A stretch of DNA of 64,000 nucleotides from an uncultured Flavobacteriaceae bacterium (lineage in GTDB: Bacteria; Bacteroidota; Bacteroidia; Flavobacteriales; Flavobacteriaceae), in NCBI GenBank assembly GCA_947504035.1, contig CANNGA010000004.1:124001-188000 (forward strand), written 5' to 3'. Every line of letters begins with the position of its first letter. The first letter of the stretch is position 1. This document shows positions 26,369-38,680 of the stretch, piece by piece. The translations under genes were made by a program, and so were the position numbers. The notes below the pieces were generated by a model that saw nothing but the letters and a program-made list of their open reading frames with translations, did no database searches and had not been told where the DNA came from.

Positions 26369-27085
26369 TTACATTTTATGAATGATAAAGATAGTAGGCC
26401 TCTTGTGGAGGTCTACTTTTTTTTGTGGCCATACCTTAGCAGGTAAGGTCTTTATGAATTCTGAAGGTAGCGTAATATCGCAAGCAACGCATACAGAAGT
26501 ATGAGGCGCTACCGTTGCGCAGATATCTTCTAGCATTTTATTATTGCGGTAAGGCGTTTCAATAAAAATTTGAGATTGGTTGTCTTCAAAAGAAAGGCGT
26601 TCTAAACGTTTTATTTCTTTTTTACGTTCGCCTTTATCAATAGGGAGGTAGCCATTAAATGTAAAGCGCTGTCCGTTTAAACCAGAACTCATAATAGCCA
26701 ATAAAATAGAGGAGGGGCCTACAAGCGGTACCACTTGAATGTCTTTTTCATGAGCAAGCCTTACCACATCGGCACCAGGATCTGCTACTCCAGGACAACC
26801 TGCTTCAGACAATATACCAACGTCAATACCTTTAATACAAGGCTCTAAAAATTCGGGCAATTCAATGTGTTGCGTAAATTTATTGATCAAAAAGAGCTGT
26901 AAATCTGGTTGCGATTTTTTAGGACTTATTTTCTTTATGAAACGACGTGCTGTTTTTTCATTTTCAACAATAAATGTATTTGTATTTTCTATTGTCTTTT
27001 TAACCGAAATGGGGAGCACCTCTAGAGGCGCATTGTCCCCTAAAGTTGTTGGAATTAAGTAAAGTTTGCCTTTAGCTGTATGCAT
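26369..27085 (-). CDS. RsmI-like tetrapyrrole-methylase family SAM methyltransferase
   Basis: 238 residues. Motifs: LYLIPTTLGDNAP at the start, VGILSEAGCPGVADPGA and PLVGPSSILLAIMSSGLNG with the substrate-loop glycine-rich signature of RsmI (16S rRNA 2'-O-methyltransferase at C1402). The E. coli enzyme is about 286 residues; this is a shorter form common in Bacteroidota, so the target may differ. Located 159 bases downstream of the phosphatase gene. Its last codons overlap the terminator of the convergent lysozyme-like gene. Confidence 0.82.
   Translation of the reverse strand: MHTAKGKLYLIPTTLGDNAPLEVLPISVKKTIENTNTFIVENEKTARRFIKKISPKKSQPDLQLFLINKFTQHIELPEFLEPCIKGIDVGILSEAGCPGVADPGADVVRLAHEKDIQVVPLVGPSSILLAIMSSGLNGQRFTFNGYLPIDKGERKKEIKRLERLSFEDNQSQIFIETPYRNNKMLEDICATVAPHTSVCVACDITLPSEFIKTLPAKVWPQKKVDLHKRPTIFIIHKM
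26394..26424 (+). terminator. Terminator of the lysozyme-like gene, inside the convergent methyltransferase gene
   Basis: GTAGGCCTC (26394-26402) pairs with GAGGTCTAC (26408-26416) with one G-U pair and a 5-base loop, followed by eight T. It lies within the last coding part of the opposite-strand gene. Confidence 0.75.
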
Positions 27086-27244
27086 TATAAATTTGTATCT
27101 ATTAATATGTCTTTAGCCTTGAACATACGTTCAAAACTTAAAATTGCATTTAAAAATTTAAAATGGTGTGATAAACTATTGAGGGAGAAAGCTTAATTAA
27201 GGTGAATATAATAAAAGTTTAGGAATTTACCTTCGCTAAGAGAT

Positions 27245-27700
27245 TTAAATTAGCTTTTCAAGTATACGATCGCACGCTTTATCGAGCATATCGTAAACAT
27301 TTTTAAAACCTTGATCGCCGCCATAGTAGGGATCTGGGACGCTTAAATCTTCTCCGGGAGTCAATTCATTTAAAATGAGATTTACTTTTAACCTGTCTTC
27401 ATCTGTTCTTGAGAGCGCTATAATATGCTTAAAATTAGAAGTGTCCATGGCGTAAATAAGATCGAAATCATCAAAGTCCTTAACTTCAAATTGTCTGCCT
27501 CTAAGTTGTGTTATATCAATACCATGAGTTCTAGCTATAGCAATAGAACGAGGATCTGGAGTTTTACCCAAGTGGTAAGCCGCCGTACCAGCAGAATCTA
27601 CAGTTACAGCAGTTGTATTTGGTAACTTTGCTTTTAAAATGCCTTCGGCTAATGGCGAACGACAAATGTTGCCTAAACATACCATTAGAATTTTAGTCAT
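27245..27700 (-). CDS. Low-molecular-weight protein-tyrosine phosphatase
   Basis: 151 residues. The P-loop CLGNICRS (Cys8, Arg14) near the N terminus is the catalytic CX5R motif, and the general-acid Asp lies in VPDPYYGG. It hydrolyses phosphotyrosine in the cytoplasm, often acting on capsule or exopolysaccharide kinases; no such kinase is seen nearby. It starts 12 bases after the dnaA stop, so it probably shares the dnaA transcript, a link common in Bacteroidota. Confidence 0.93.
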   Translation of the reverse strand: MTKILMVCLGNICRSPLAEGILKAKLPNTTAVTVDSAGTAAYHLGKTPDPRSIAIARTHGIDITQLRGRQFEVKDFDDFDLIYAMDTSNFKHIIALSRTDEDRLKVNLILNELTPGEDLSVPDPYYGGDQGFKNVYDMLDKACDRILEKLI

Positions 27701-27712
27701 TGTACACGCTAT

Positions 27713-29140
27713 TTAAACAGAAAGTTTTTTTGTAATATCTTCTACGTACTTTTTGAATTGTTTATCTGTAGAAGAAAGATTGTTTACAGTCTTACAAGCA
27801 TGCAACACTGTAGCATGGTCGCGTTTGCCTATCTGAGAGCCAATGCTAGCTAAAGAGGCTTTAGTCATCTTCTTAGCAAAGAACATGGCTAATTGTCTGG
27901 CTTGCACAATATGACGTTTACGCGTTTTAGACTGTAAAGTATCAACATCCATTTGAAAGTAGTCGGATACTACTTTTTGGATGTAATCTATAGACACTTC
28001 GCGTTTGGTGTTTTTCACAAACTTTTCAACGATTTGTTTCGCTAAATCTATAGTGATTTCTTTTTTATTGAAAGATGATTGTGCTATTAACGAGATGATA
28101 GCGCCTTCAAGTTCGCGAACATTCGTTTTAATATTTTTAGCAACATAATCTATAATATCGTCTGGCATTTCAACGCCATCACGATACAGCTTATTTTTTA
28201 ATATGGAAACTCGAGTTTCAAAATCGGGATGTTGCAATTCTGCTGAAAGCCCCCATTTAAATCGAGACAGCAAACGCTGTTCTATATCTTGCATATCCAC
28301 AGGAGCTTTGTCACTTGTTAAAATGACCTGCTTTCCATTCTGGTGCAAGTGATTAAAAATGTGGAAAAACACATCTTGTGTTCCCGATTTACCAGATAAA
28401 AACTGTACATCATCAATAATGAGCACATCGATAATTTGGTAGAAATGAATAAAATCATTTCTATTGTTCTTTTTTACAGAATCGATATACTGCTGCGTGA
28501 ATTTTTCAGCAGAAATATAAAGTACTGTCTTTTCTGGATATTTATCTTTAATGTCTACACCAATAGCATGTGCTAAATGGGTTTTTCCTAATCCTACACC
28601 ACCAAATATTAATAAAGGGTTAAAGGATGTACCTCCTGGTTTAGCCGCAACAGCTAATCCTGCACTTCGTGCAAGACGGTTAGAATCGCCTTCTAAAAAA
28701 TTTTCGAAACTGTAATTAGGATTCAGTTGCGATTCTATCTTTACATTGCGAATTCCAGGAATTACAAATGGATTTTTTAATTCTGGACTTTTATTATTTA
28801 AAGGAATGTCAACTTCCTGTGCTTTTACATTAGAGCGGTTCGCACTTGGTATTTTTTCTGTAAACGGTTGTTTGTTACCATAGGTGTTTTCCATTTTTAT
28901 GATATACACCAATTTGGCATGCTCGCCTAATTCTTTAGTTAATGAAACTTTAAGTATTTTAACATAATGTTCTTCTAGCCACTCGTAAAAAAATTTACTA
29001 GGCACTTGAATGCTTAACGCGTTATCTTGAAGCTTGACTGCTACAATAGGTTCAAACCATGTTTTGTAAGCTTGCGGCTGGATATTATCCTTTATAAAAT
29101 TAAGACAGTTATTCCAGACCGATTGCGCAGTTGTTGTCAT
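27713..29140 (-). CDS. dnaA: Chromosomal replication initiator DnaA
   Basis: 475 residues. N-terminal domain I (1-85, WNNCLNFIKDNI), a linker (90-140), the AAA+ domain with Walker A GGVGLGKTHLAHA and Walker B LIIDDVQFL, and C-terminal domain IV with the DnaA-box-reading signature DHATVLHACKTV. It binds oriC, opens the duplex and loads the helicase. The upstream 199 bases contain a 10-bp inverted repeat and one weak DnaA-box-like 9-mer, but no cluster, so the origin is not shown here. Confidence 0.97.
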   Translation of the reverse strand: MTTTAQSVWNNCLNFIKDNIQPQAYKTWFEPIVAVKLQDNALSIQVPSKFFYEWLEEHYVKILKVSLTKELGEHAKLVYIIKMENTYGNKQPFTEKIPSANRSNVKAQEVDIPLNNKSPELKNPFVIPGIRNVKIESQLNPNYSFENFLEGDSNRLARSAGLAVAAKPGGTSFNPLLIFGGVGLGKTHLAHAIGVDIKDKYPEKTVLYISAEKFTQQYIDSVKKNNRNDFIHFYQIIDVLIIDDVQFLSGKSGTQDVFFHIFNHLHQNGKQVILTSDKAPVDMQDIEQRLLSRFKWGLSAELQHPDFETRVSILKNKLYRDGVEMPDDIIDYVAKNIKTNVRELEGAIISLIAQSSFNKKEITIDLAKQIVEKFVKNTKREVSIDYIQKVVSDYFQMDVDTLQSKTRKRHIVQARQLAMFFAKKMTKASLASIGSQIGKRDHATVLHACKTVNNLSSTDKQFKKYVEDITKKLSV

Positions 29141-29171
29141 TTATTTGAATTATTGTTAGCTTATTTAATAT

Positions 29172-29208
29172 AAAGTTATGCTGTTTTTTGTAAGAGAGGC
29201 ATAACTTT
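29172..29208. repeat. Inverted repeat in the dnaA leader region
   Basis: AAAGTTATGC (29172-29181) and GCATAACTTT (29199-29208) are exact inverted copies separated by 17 bases. They lie about 32-68 bases before the dnaA start. They could form an RNA hairpin in the 5' leader or bind a regulator. Confidence 0.55.
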
Positions 29209-29339
29209 GTTCCCTCGTTTACCGTGAGGCAAATATGTGAACAAAATTCTAAAAAAAAAAATCAAAAACTATTGAATTTCTAGAATTTTTTCGTCATGTT
29301 TAAACTCTTTCGAAAACTACAAAAAAATATTGATATAAC

Positions 29340-29738
29340 ATGATGAAATTCGACGAAATACAAATTAGAGTGCGATATGGCGAGACCGATCAAATGGGAG
29401 TCGTTTATCACGGTAATTACCCATTATACCTAGAGATGGGACGTATTGAGTGGCTTAGGAAGCTTGGAATTTCATATAAGAAAATGGAAGAAGATGGGGT
29501 GTTATTACCTGTGGTGTCTTTACAGGTGAATTACAAGCGTTCTATGGGCTATGACGACCTTATTACAGTAAAAACACGATTAAAAAATAGACCAACAGCT
29601 AAGATTGAATTTGAGTACGAAATTACAAACGAAAACGGGGAAATTTTAACTACAGCAAATACTGTTTTGGTGTTTTTGAATAAAGAGACAAACCGCCCTA
29701 TGAAGGCGCCACAGTATATTTTGGATTTAATTGATTAA
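29340..29738 (+). CDS. Acyl-CoA thioesterase, YbgC/4HBT family
   Basis: 132 residues, one hotdog fold. The motif GETDQMGVVYHGNYPLY carries the conserved Asp and the helix start of the 4-hydroxybenzoyl-CoA thioesterase group. Such enzymes hydrolyse short acyl-CoA or acyl-carrier thioesters. Two ATGs in a row (29340, 29343) can serve as start. Its last four bases overlap the end of the convergent yigZ-like gene. Confidence 0.9.
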   Translation: MMKFDEIQIRVRYGETDQMGVVYHGNYPLYLEMGRIEWLRKLGISYKKMEEDGVLLPVVSLQVNYKRSMGYDDLITVKTRLKNRPTAKIEFEYEITNENGEILTTANTVLVFLNKETNRPMKAPQYILDLID

Positions 29739-30349
29739 GAGGGTGCTGTAGGTTTTATCTTAACACCAAAAATGCTGTTGAAAGTTTCAAAAACGTTTAG
29801 TGCTTCTTTTTGTCTTACCGAAATGATAAGGCTACAATCAAGTTCTAAACGTTGTGTTGTGATGTTTATTTTTTTGTCTTTTATAACTCGCATCACTTTG
29901 TTCATATCTTTATATTCAAAAGACACTTCATAGGCTATATTTATGGTTTTTTCTATAATGTCACAGGCTGTTAGTGTTAACTGTGCAGCTGTTTTATAGG
30001 CTTGGATAAGGCCGCCAACGCCTAATTTAACCCCTCCAAAATAGCGAACCACGATAATAAGTACATTAGTAAGATCAAACGCTTGTAGTTGTCCATAAAT
30101 GGGCATACCCGCAGAATTACTAGGTTCGCCGTCATCTTGAACTCGAAATACTTTTGCAGTTGTACCTATTTGATAGGCATAACACCAATGTCGTGCTGCA
30201 TGGTGGGCTTTTTTTACAGCGGTTAAATGGGTTTTTACGGCTTCTTCTTGCGTGACGTAAAACGCATAACCATAAAACTTGCTGTTTTTTTCTTTAAACA
30301 GTGTGGGGACGCTGCTGTGTGCTTTTATAGTGTTGTAGGTGTCTTTCAT
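29735..30349 (-). CDS. YigZ/IMPACT family protein
   Basis: 204 residues from the ATG at 30349; the frame is open further up, but that would overlap the EamA gene and lacks family similarity. Conserved core: KNSKFYGYAFYV, HHAARHWCYAYQ, DDGEPSNSAGMPI and VVRYFGGVKLGVGGL, the UPF0029 signature. C-terminal EF-G-like domain. Members relate to eukaryotic IMPACT, a regulator of translation stress, but the bacterial role is unknown. Last gene of a five-gene operon, two bases after the EamA gene. Confidence 0.9.
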   Translation of the reverse strand: MKDTYNTIKAHSSVPTLFKEKNSKFYGYAFYVTQEEAVKTHLTAVKKAHHAARHWCYAYQIGTTAKVFRVQDDGEPSNSAGMPIYGQLQAFDLTNVLIIVVRYFGGVKLGVGGLIQAYKTAAQLTLTACDIIEKTINIAYEVSFEYKDMNKVMRVIKDKKINITTQRLELDCSLIISVRQKEALNVFETFNSIFGVKIKPTAPS

Positions 30350-30351
30350 CG

Positions 30352-31221
30352 CTATGCAATGGCTATTAAAACGATGGACAGTATAGCAATACCGATGCCT
30401 ATCCAATTTTTAGAATCTAGTCTCTCCTTAAAAAGCAATAAGCCCAATAAGGTAGAAAGCATGACTATAGCGACATTATTAATGGTAAATAATGTTGAAC
30501 TCTCAAAACCTTCATATTGCAGTGCTTTTAAAAGCAAGTAAATAGAATAATAGTTAACAACGCCTAGAATACAACCACCAACGACTGTTTTTAGGTGTAA
30601 TACGAATTTATGTTTAAAGGCTTTTACTGCGATAATACAGCAGCCTATACAAGCTGCGCTAAAAAATAATGTCGAAGAGAAAATAGGGATTTCATTTGGC
30701 GAGACGTAAGTGGTCTCTAGATATTTAAGCGTGGTATCTAACACACCAGAGCCTAAAAATAAAATACCTGGCCATAATAGGCTTTTAGAGCTTTTCGGGG
30801 CATTTTTTTGAGGTGTCTTTTGTGATGTGAGGTAAACAGCTGCGAGGGCCAATACAATAGCTATGCCTTTTAAAATACTTAAGTGTTCCTTGTAGACATA
30901 GAGCCCAAATATAACGGGGATAACGACACTCATTTTACTAGCTACAGAAGCAACAGAAAGTCCGTTACGCTGTGCTGTTAATGCCATTACGTTAAAAAGG
31001 GATATAAAAAGCAAGCCTAGACAGGCTGCGCCAACAAACCATTTTTCGGAAATGATATGGTGAAAACTTACGGGGGTATTGTAATTTACAAGACCTGTTA
31101 CACCTGCAATGCCGTAATTTATAACAATAGCTTGCAGGGTGTTAATATTGTAGTTGTGGAATGCCTTAAAAATGACAAAAATTAAGGAAGACGCGATAAT
31201 ACTTAAAAGTAGAAAAATCAA
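30352..31221 (-). CDS. EamA/DMT family transporter
   Basis: 289 residues with about ten membrane helices arranged as two repeats of five, as in the drug/metabolite transporter superfamily. The N-terminal half ends about residue 130, and the second half closes with LLGLLLFKERLDSKNWIGIGIAI, the EamA repeat end. Substrate unknown. The start overlaps the HAD gene stop by 4 bases. In an operon with ribD. Confidence 0.88.
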   Translation of the reverse strand: MIFLLLSIIASSLIFVIFKAFHNYNINTLQAIVINYGIAGVTGLVNYNTPVSFHHIISEKWFVGAACLGLLFISLFNVMALTAQRNGLSVASVASKMSVVIPVIFGLYVYKEHLSILKGIAIVLALAAVYLTSQKTPQKNAPKSSKSLLWPGILFLGSGVLDTTLKYLETTYVSPNEIPIFSSTLFFSAACIGCCIIAVKAFKHKFVLHLKTVVGGCILGVVNYYSIYLLLKALQYEGFESSTLFTINNVAIVMLSTLLGLLLFKERLDSKNWIGIGIAILSIVLIAIA

Positions 31222-31829
31222 AATAAATGAGCGGTCTTAGTGAATAGTGTTGTAACATCTTCTTCGTAAGGTGTAATGTGCCAAGTCGCTATATCTAGCT
31301 GGTTCGCTGTTGCAATATTAGCAGCATTATCATCTATAAATAAACAGGTTTCTGGTGCTAAACTATGCGTGTCTAAAACAAAATTAAAAATAGCTGTATC
31401 GGGCTTTCTTAAATTGATTTCATGAGATAAATAAAAGGCGTCAAAACAGTCTTTAAAAGCCTCGTAAAAGGGAATGTTTTGTTTTATCCAATCTATGTGT
31501 AGTGTATTGGTATTACTTAATAAAACCAATTGATAAGATGTGTTTTGCTTTAAATCTTTTAAAAAATCTAAGCGCTTTCTAGGAAAGTCTTTTAGAATGG
31601 CATTCCAAGCATCAATAAACGTATGGCGTTCTAGGTGTTTAAATCTAGTGGTATAAGTAGTTATGAAATCTTCGGTACTTATAAGCCCCATTTCGTAAGC
31701 ATCATTAGTGTTTTGAAGTTCTTGTGGTAAAGCAGAAACGCCTAAAGTATTTAAAAATGCTTCAGTGCCTTTATCGAGGTCTAAATTGATGAATACATTA
31801 CCAAAATCGAATATTATGGTGCTAAGCAT
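31218..31829 (-). CDS. HAD-superfamily hydrolase, YihX-like
   Basis: 203 residues. Motif I is FDFGNVF (first Asp the nucleophile, the usual second Asp replaced by Gly, as in the YihX group). Motif II is VLLSNTN, and motif III/IV are the Lys of RKPD and FIDDNAAN. These are phosphatases of small phosphorylated compounds, for example sugar phosphates. It sits behind ribD (8-base overlap), so a role in dephosphorylating a riboflavin pathway intermediate is possible, but this is inference. Confidence 0.88.
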   Translation of the reverse strand: MLSTIIFDFGNVFINLDLDKGTEAFLNTLGVSALPQELQNTNDAYEMGLISTEDFITTYTTRFKHLERHTFIDAWNAILKDFPRKRLDFLKDLKQNTSYQLVLLSNTNTLHIDWIKQNIPFYEAFKDCFDAFYLSHEINLRKPDTAIFNFVLDTHSLAPETCLFIDDNAANIATANQLDIATWHITPYEEDVTTLFTKTAHLF

Positions 31830-32826
31830 TGGTGTATATGTTTAAAAGATCAGAATGTATTTGGGTACTGGACTGCAAATGCCCAGACATTGAGGGGGCT
31901 TTAGTACCAGATTTAAAAAATGTGTTTCCTGTGAATACACGTGCTTCATCCCATAAATTTTCATCAATAAATGTTTGAAGCGTAGCCGTACCGCCTTCTA
32001 TAATGACCGAGGTGATATTGGCATTGTACAATACGTCACAAATTTGAGCAGCTATAGGCTGTTTAAAATCGATGGATTGAGCATCAATACGCAGTGTAGG
32101 AGCTGCTGCATTAAAAATGGCGTAATGTGTTTGTAATTTCTGAGAGCGGTCAAGTACTATTCGTGTAGGATGTGTGCCTGTCCAATCTCTAACCGTTAAA
32201 CTAGGGTTGTCATCACTTACGGTACGTGTGCCTACTAAAATGGCTTGTTCTTCTGCACGCCATTGGTGTGTAAGCTGTCTAGAATAGCGATTCGTAATCC
32301 AAACAGGTGTTTTATGAGCTTTGGTTTCAGGAGCTATAAAATGGTCTTGCGTTTGCGCCCATTTTAAAATGATATAAGGACGCTTCTTATTGTGAAAGGT
32401 GAAAAAACGTTTGTGATGTGCTTTACATTCGGCTTCTAAAACCCCCACAGTAACGTTAACGCCTGCAGCTTTAAGTCTTTTAATGCCTTTCCCTGCGACC
32501 TGAATATTATCATCTATACATCCAATAACCACATTTGGTATTTTAGAAGCTATAATTAAATCGCTACAAGGTGGTGTTTTGCCATAGTGAGAACAAGGTT
32601 CTAAAGTCACATATAATGTGGCTTCTTTTAAAAGCGCGTGGTCTTTTAGGGCGCTAATGGCATTTACCTCTGCATGATTACCACCGTAAGCGCTAGTGAA
32701 GCCTTCGCTAATGATGGTGTTGTTGTGTACAATAACACAACCTACCATTGGATTAGGACGTGTAATGCCTAAACCGTTTTGAGCAATCGTGATACAGCGC
32801 CTTATGTAGTGTTGGTGTGATTTCAA
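31822..32826 (-). CDS. ribD: Bifunctional riboflavin biosynthesis deaminase/reductase
   Basis: 334 residues. N-terminal cytidine-deaminase-like domain with the zinc motif HAEVNAI and CEPCSHYGKTPPCSDLI (about 50-90). C-terminal reductase domain from about 150 with DDNPSLTVRDW and EGGTATLQTFI. It deaminates and then reduces the pyrimidine intermediate in riboflavin synthesis. No FMN riboswitch is visible upstream. Second gene of a five-gene operon; two bases after the LEA-type lipoprotein gene. Confidence 0.95.
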   Translation of the reverse strand: MKSHQHYIRRCITIAQNGLGITRPNPMVGCVIVHNNTIISEGFTSAYGGNHAEVNAISALKDHALLKEATLYVTLEPCSHYGKTPPCSDLIIASKIPNVVIGCIDDNIQVAGKGIKRLKAAGVNVTVGVLEAECKAHHKRFFTFHNKKRPYIILKWAQTQDHFIAPETKAHKTPVWITNRYSRQLTHQWRAEEQAILVGTRTVSDDNPSLTVRDWTGTHPTRIVLDRSQKLQTHYAIFNAAAPTLRIDAQSIDFKQPIAAQICDVLYNANITSVIIEGGTATLQTFIDENLWDEARVFTGNTFFKSGTKAPSMSGHLQSSTQIHSDLLNIYTNA

Positions 32827-32828
32827 AG

Positions 32829-33284
32829 CTATAATTTAATTTTAACAGTGTCGCTTTCGTCTAAATCGTAAGTATAGCTAAGCCCTAATGCTTTGTAGAC
32901 AATAGCACCTTTGTAGCGTACTTTTATAGTTTGACTAAATAAACTTCCAATAAGTCCTCCTATATTTTTTTTAGAAAAAATACGATCTACTGGAATTCTA
33001 GCTTTAAGCGGTATGGTAAATTCTTTTTTGGCAGGAACTTTAAAAACGTCTGTAGAGACATCGCCAACCTCATTTTCATTAACATAAATTTTAATGGCGT
33101 CGGTTTTAAGTGTGCCACCTATAGTATTAGGGTTTATAAAAAGCGCTTCTGCTGAGAGTATAATGGTTTCTGAAGAAGAACTTAAAACAGCAACGTTTTT
33201 TACATCAACAAAAAGAGGTTTTTCTTTTACTTTACAGTTAAAAAAAGTACAGATTATTGTTAATAATATTAGTAAACGTTTCAT
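32829..33284 (-). CDS. LEA type 2-like lipoprotein
   Basis: 151 residues from the ATG at 33284 (the frame extends upstream to 33320, but the lipoprotein signal starts at MKRLLILL). The lipobox ends at Cys18 (FFNC). The rest is a single beta-sandwich of the WHy/LEA14 type, with VLSSSSETIILSAEALFINPN and VPAKKEFTIPLKARIP. Proteins of this fold are found in desiccation and envelope stress contexts; role here unknown. First gene of the operon with ribD. Confidence 0.75.
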   Translation of the reverse strand: MKRLLILLTIICTFFNCKVKEKPLFVDVKNVAVLSSSSETIILSAEALFINPNTIGGTLKTDAIKIYVNENEVGDVSTDVFKVPAKKEFTIPLKARIPVDRIFSKKNIGGLIGSLFSQTIKVRYKGAIVYKALGLSYTYDLDESDTVKIKL

Positions 33285-33444
33285 AGACCTATTTAAGAAT
33301 TGCTGTATCTTGTACCTCACTAAAAAAAGAATTTTAAAGCGTGTAAATATACTATAGTTATTCGAGAAATGTACAGATGTTTGTGTAATACAACCGAAAG
33401 TAGTAGCGAATATTTAACTTAAAGGTTAGAGCGGTTATAAGATC

Positions 33445-36311
<2,867 letters not shown>

Positions 36312-36342
36312 TTGTTTTGTCGACAAAAGGTTATTTTTAACG

Positions 36343-36370
36343 TTGTGTCGTTTGTATTTTGTTATATTTG
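36343..36370 (+). promoter_or_regulatory. Possible promoter of the membrane protein gene
   Basis: TTG at 36343-36345, a 17-base spacer and TATATTTG at 36363-36370. The spacing is short but usable. The predicted leader is about 17 bases. Confidence 0.45.
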
Positions 36371-36393
36371 CCCACTATGAAGGGTAAATTGTT

Positions 36394-37101
36394 ATGCGAA
36401 ATACAAAAGTCTTAGCCATAATCGTAGGTGCGTTATATATATTGGCGGCCTATGCAGTTTATGCTACCAATCAAAAGATTGCTGAGTATTTTATTATGCC
36501 CATAGCAGCCGTGATTGCTATATTTTATCTTTTTTGTGTTCCTAAAAAATCAAAACATGTGGCGATGTTTTTAATATTCTATGCCATTTCAGATGTTATG
36601 GATGTTTGGACAATGGGCTTACCAACGCATTGGGTCTACTATATTGGTAATACACTGTATATTTTAGCTTATCTTATGATTATCTTTTGTGTACTGTATA
36701 AAATATCTTTTTCATACATTTATAAAAAGCACAAAGTATCGGCGATAGCGCTGTTATTACTGAGTATTTATATTGTTTATGTCTTGATGCAAGTTGTTAC
36801 CGAAGCAGCAGATTTACCTGTAGAAGATTGTATTTTTGAATCACTGTATTTTTCTTCGGTTCAAGGGTTACTTGTCGCTACGCTTTTAAAATTCTTTTTC
36901 TACGATAGTAAAAAAACGTTTTTAATGTTTATAGCAGCATTGTGTATTGTAATTTCAGAGGTGCTCTATTCTGCACATATCTACATTGCGAATCAAGATT
37001 TCTTATTATTACTCACTACGTTTTTAAACACTACAGCCTTAATGCTAATATATATACAGTCAGAGTTAAAAGCATCGGGTCCCCTAAAAGCATTCTATTA
37101 A
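36394..37101 (+). CDS. Multi-helix membrane protein (YhhN/TMEM86-like?)
   Basis: 235 residues, about eight membrane helices. The segment FYAISDVMDVW followed by YYIGNTLYILAY recalls the YhhN/lysoplasmalogenase fold, but the catalytic details of that family cannot be confirmed by eye. I call it only as a possible member. It stands between ligA and a small soluble gene, with its own promoter-like sequence and a non-coding 178-base stretch after it. Confidence 0.6.
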   Translation: MRNTKVLAIIVGALYILAAYAVYATNQKIAEYFIMPIAAVIAIFYLFCVPKKSKHVAMFLIFYAISDVMDVWTMGLPTHWVYYIGNTLYILAYLMIIFCVLYKISFSYIYKKHKVSAIALLLLSIYIVYVLMQVVTEAADLPVEDCIFESLYFSSVQGLLVATLLKFFFYDSKKTFLMFIAALCIVISEVLYSAHIYIANQDFLLLLTTFLNTTALMLIYIQSELKASGPLKAFY

Positions 37102-37279
37102 AAAAAACAAAGAAGGTGTTTTTAGAGTTTAAAACAGTTGGATTGCTTACGCTATAAAAAAGTGCTTTTAAGGCTAGAAGATTGTTAAACGGAGTGGTTT
37201 TTTCAACAATACGCACAGGGCCTAAAATTTCATTATGTTTTGTAAGGACTTTTGCTACCTTTGCCCAAAGTAAAAAATA

Positions 37280-37798
37280 ATGTTTTTAAAAGCTTTTAAG
37301 GAAAAATCTAATAGAAAGTATTTAGATCAATTGTTGTCAAAACGAAAGTTGAATGTTGATGACATTAAGATTAAAAGCTTAGGCATTATTATAAATTATG
37401 ATGAAATCGAAGATTTTAAAATTTTTGATGGATTAGTATCGCGTTTGGGACTTGAAAAGAAAAACGTAAATATAATTGCTTACACTAAAGACCCTAAAAG
37501 TCTAGGGAATTCTTTAAACAAATGTTTTAACTCAGAAGATTTTGGATGGGGAGGCGTTATTAAAAATGAAGAAATAGAAGAATTTCTAAATACGAGTTAC
37601 GATCTTTTAATTAGTTATTATGCAGAAGATCAATTGTATTTAAAATTATTAACCGCCGCATCGCAATCTCAAATTAAAGTTGGACTTTTGCAAAGTGATG
37701 CGCGTATCAATGACATCATTGTACATACAGATATACAAGCTGTAAAGGTATTTAGCGATGAGGTTATAAAATATTTAACAGTATTAAATAAAATTTAA
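37280..37798 (+). CDS. Conserved protein upstream of dapA (DUF6913-like)
   Basis: 172 residues, soluble, alpha/beta. Features include [27 protein letters not shown] and [11 protein letters not shown]. It stands two bases before dapA. From memory I think the family is DUF6913, which is found beside dapA in Flavobacteria, but the function is unknown. TACCTTTG at 37256-37263 fits a -7 promoter box 16 bases before the start. Confidence 0.8.
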   Translation: MFLKAFKEKSNRKYLDQLLSKRKLNVDDIKIKSLGIIINYDEIEDFKIFDGLVSRLGLEKKNVNIIAYTKDPKSLGNSLNKCFNSEDFGWGGVIKNEEIEEFLNTSYDLLISYYAEDQLYLKLLTAASQSQIKVGLLQSDARINDIIVHTDIQAVKVFSDEVIKYLTVLNKI

Positions 37799-37800
37799 AA

Positions 37801-38679
37801 ATGAAGAGTAAGTTTCTTGGAACTGGAGTTGCATTAGTTACACCATTTAAATCAGATTTGAGTGTAGATTATAATGCGCTTAAAAACATTGTAGAGTTCA
37901 ACATAGAAAATGGGGTAGAGTATTTAGTAATTTCTGGTACAACAGCAGAAAGTGTGACGGTAACAAAGCAGGAGAAACAAGATATTACGAATGCAATAAT
38001 AGAAACTGTAAATGGTAGAGTCCCTCTTGTTTTAGGTATTGGAGGTAATCATACTGCAGCAATAATAGAAGAGATTGAGACAACAGATTTAAGTAAGATA
38101 GACGCTATTCTATCGGTATCGCCATATTATACAAAGCCAACTCAAGAAGGCATTTACCAACACTTTAAAGCTATTGCAGAGGTATGTCCTGTAGATATAT
38201 TACTTTATAATGTGCCAGGTAGAACGTCTAAAAATATAGAGCCAGATACGATTATTCGCTTAGCAAAAGCGTTCGATACGATTATTGGTGTGAAAGAGGC
38301 AGGCAATAACATGTCGCAATACTTGCAGTTATTAAAGCATAAACCAGAAGACTTTTTAGTGATCTCTGGAGATGACGATTTGGCCTTGGGGGTGACTTTA
38401 GCTGGTGGTTCTGGGGTGATCTCTGTTATAGGTCAAGCTTACCCTAAAGAATTTTCAGAAATGATACGTTTGGGCTTGGCAGGAGATGCTAAAACAGCGT
38501 ATACATTACATTACCGCTTAATGGCGGTTATAGACTATATTTTTGAGGAGAATAACCCTGCTGGAATAAAAGCCGTTTTTGAAGCATTAGGTTTGTGCGA
38601 ATCGCATGTAAGGTTACCTTTGGTGGTTGCTTCTAACGCTCTAAAATCTAAAATTATAGATTTTGTAAAAGCATTTTAA
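37801..38679 (+). CDS. dapA: 4-hydroxy-tetrahydrodipicolinate synthase
   Basis: 292 residues, a TIM barrel. GTTAESVT near residue 45 binds pyruvate, the Tyr of LLYNVPGRT is the proton relay, and the Schiff-base Lys is in GVKEAG. It condenses pyruvate with aspartate semialdehyde for lysine and diaminopimelate synthesis. Upstream of it is the DUF6913-like gene (two bases) and downstream the Kir-type channel gene (one base). Confidence 0.95.
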   Translation: MKSKFLGTGVALVTPFKSDLSVDYNALKNIVEFNIENGVEYLVISGTTAESVTVTKQEKQDITNAIIETVNGRVPLVLGIGGNHTAAIIEEIETTDLSKIDAILSVSPYYTKPTQEGIYQHFKAIAEVCPVDILLYNVPGRTSKNIEPDTIIRLAKAFDTIIGVKEAGNNMSQYLQLLKHKPEDFLVISGDDDLALGVTLAGGSGVISVIGQAYPKEFSEMIRLGLAGDAKTAYTLHYRLMAVIDYIFEENNPAGIKAVFEALGLCESHVRLPLVVASNALKSKIIDFVKAF

Positions 38680-38680
38680 T

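Noticed and set aside
29141-29339. Replication origin next to dnaA
   Set aside because: No cluster of DnaA boxes or A+T-rich unwinding block with repeats; only one weak box-like word.
33285-33444. Possible FMN riboswitch before the ribD operon
   Set aside because: The upstream region shows none of the conserved RFN element stems, and ribD is the second gene of the operon.
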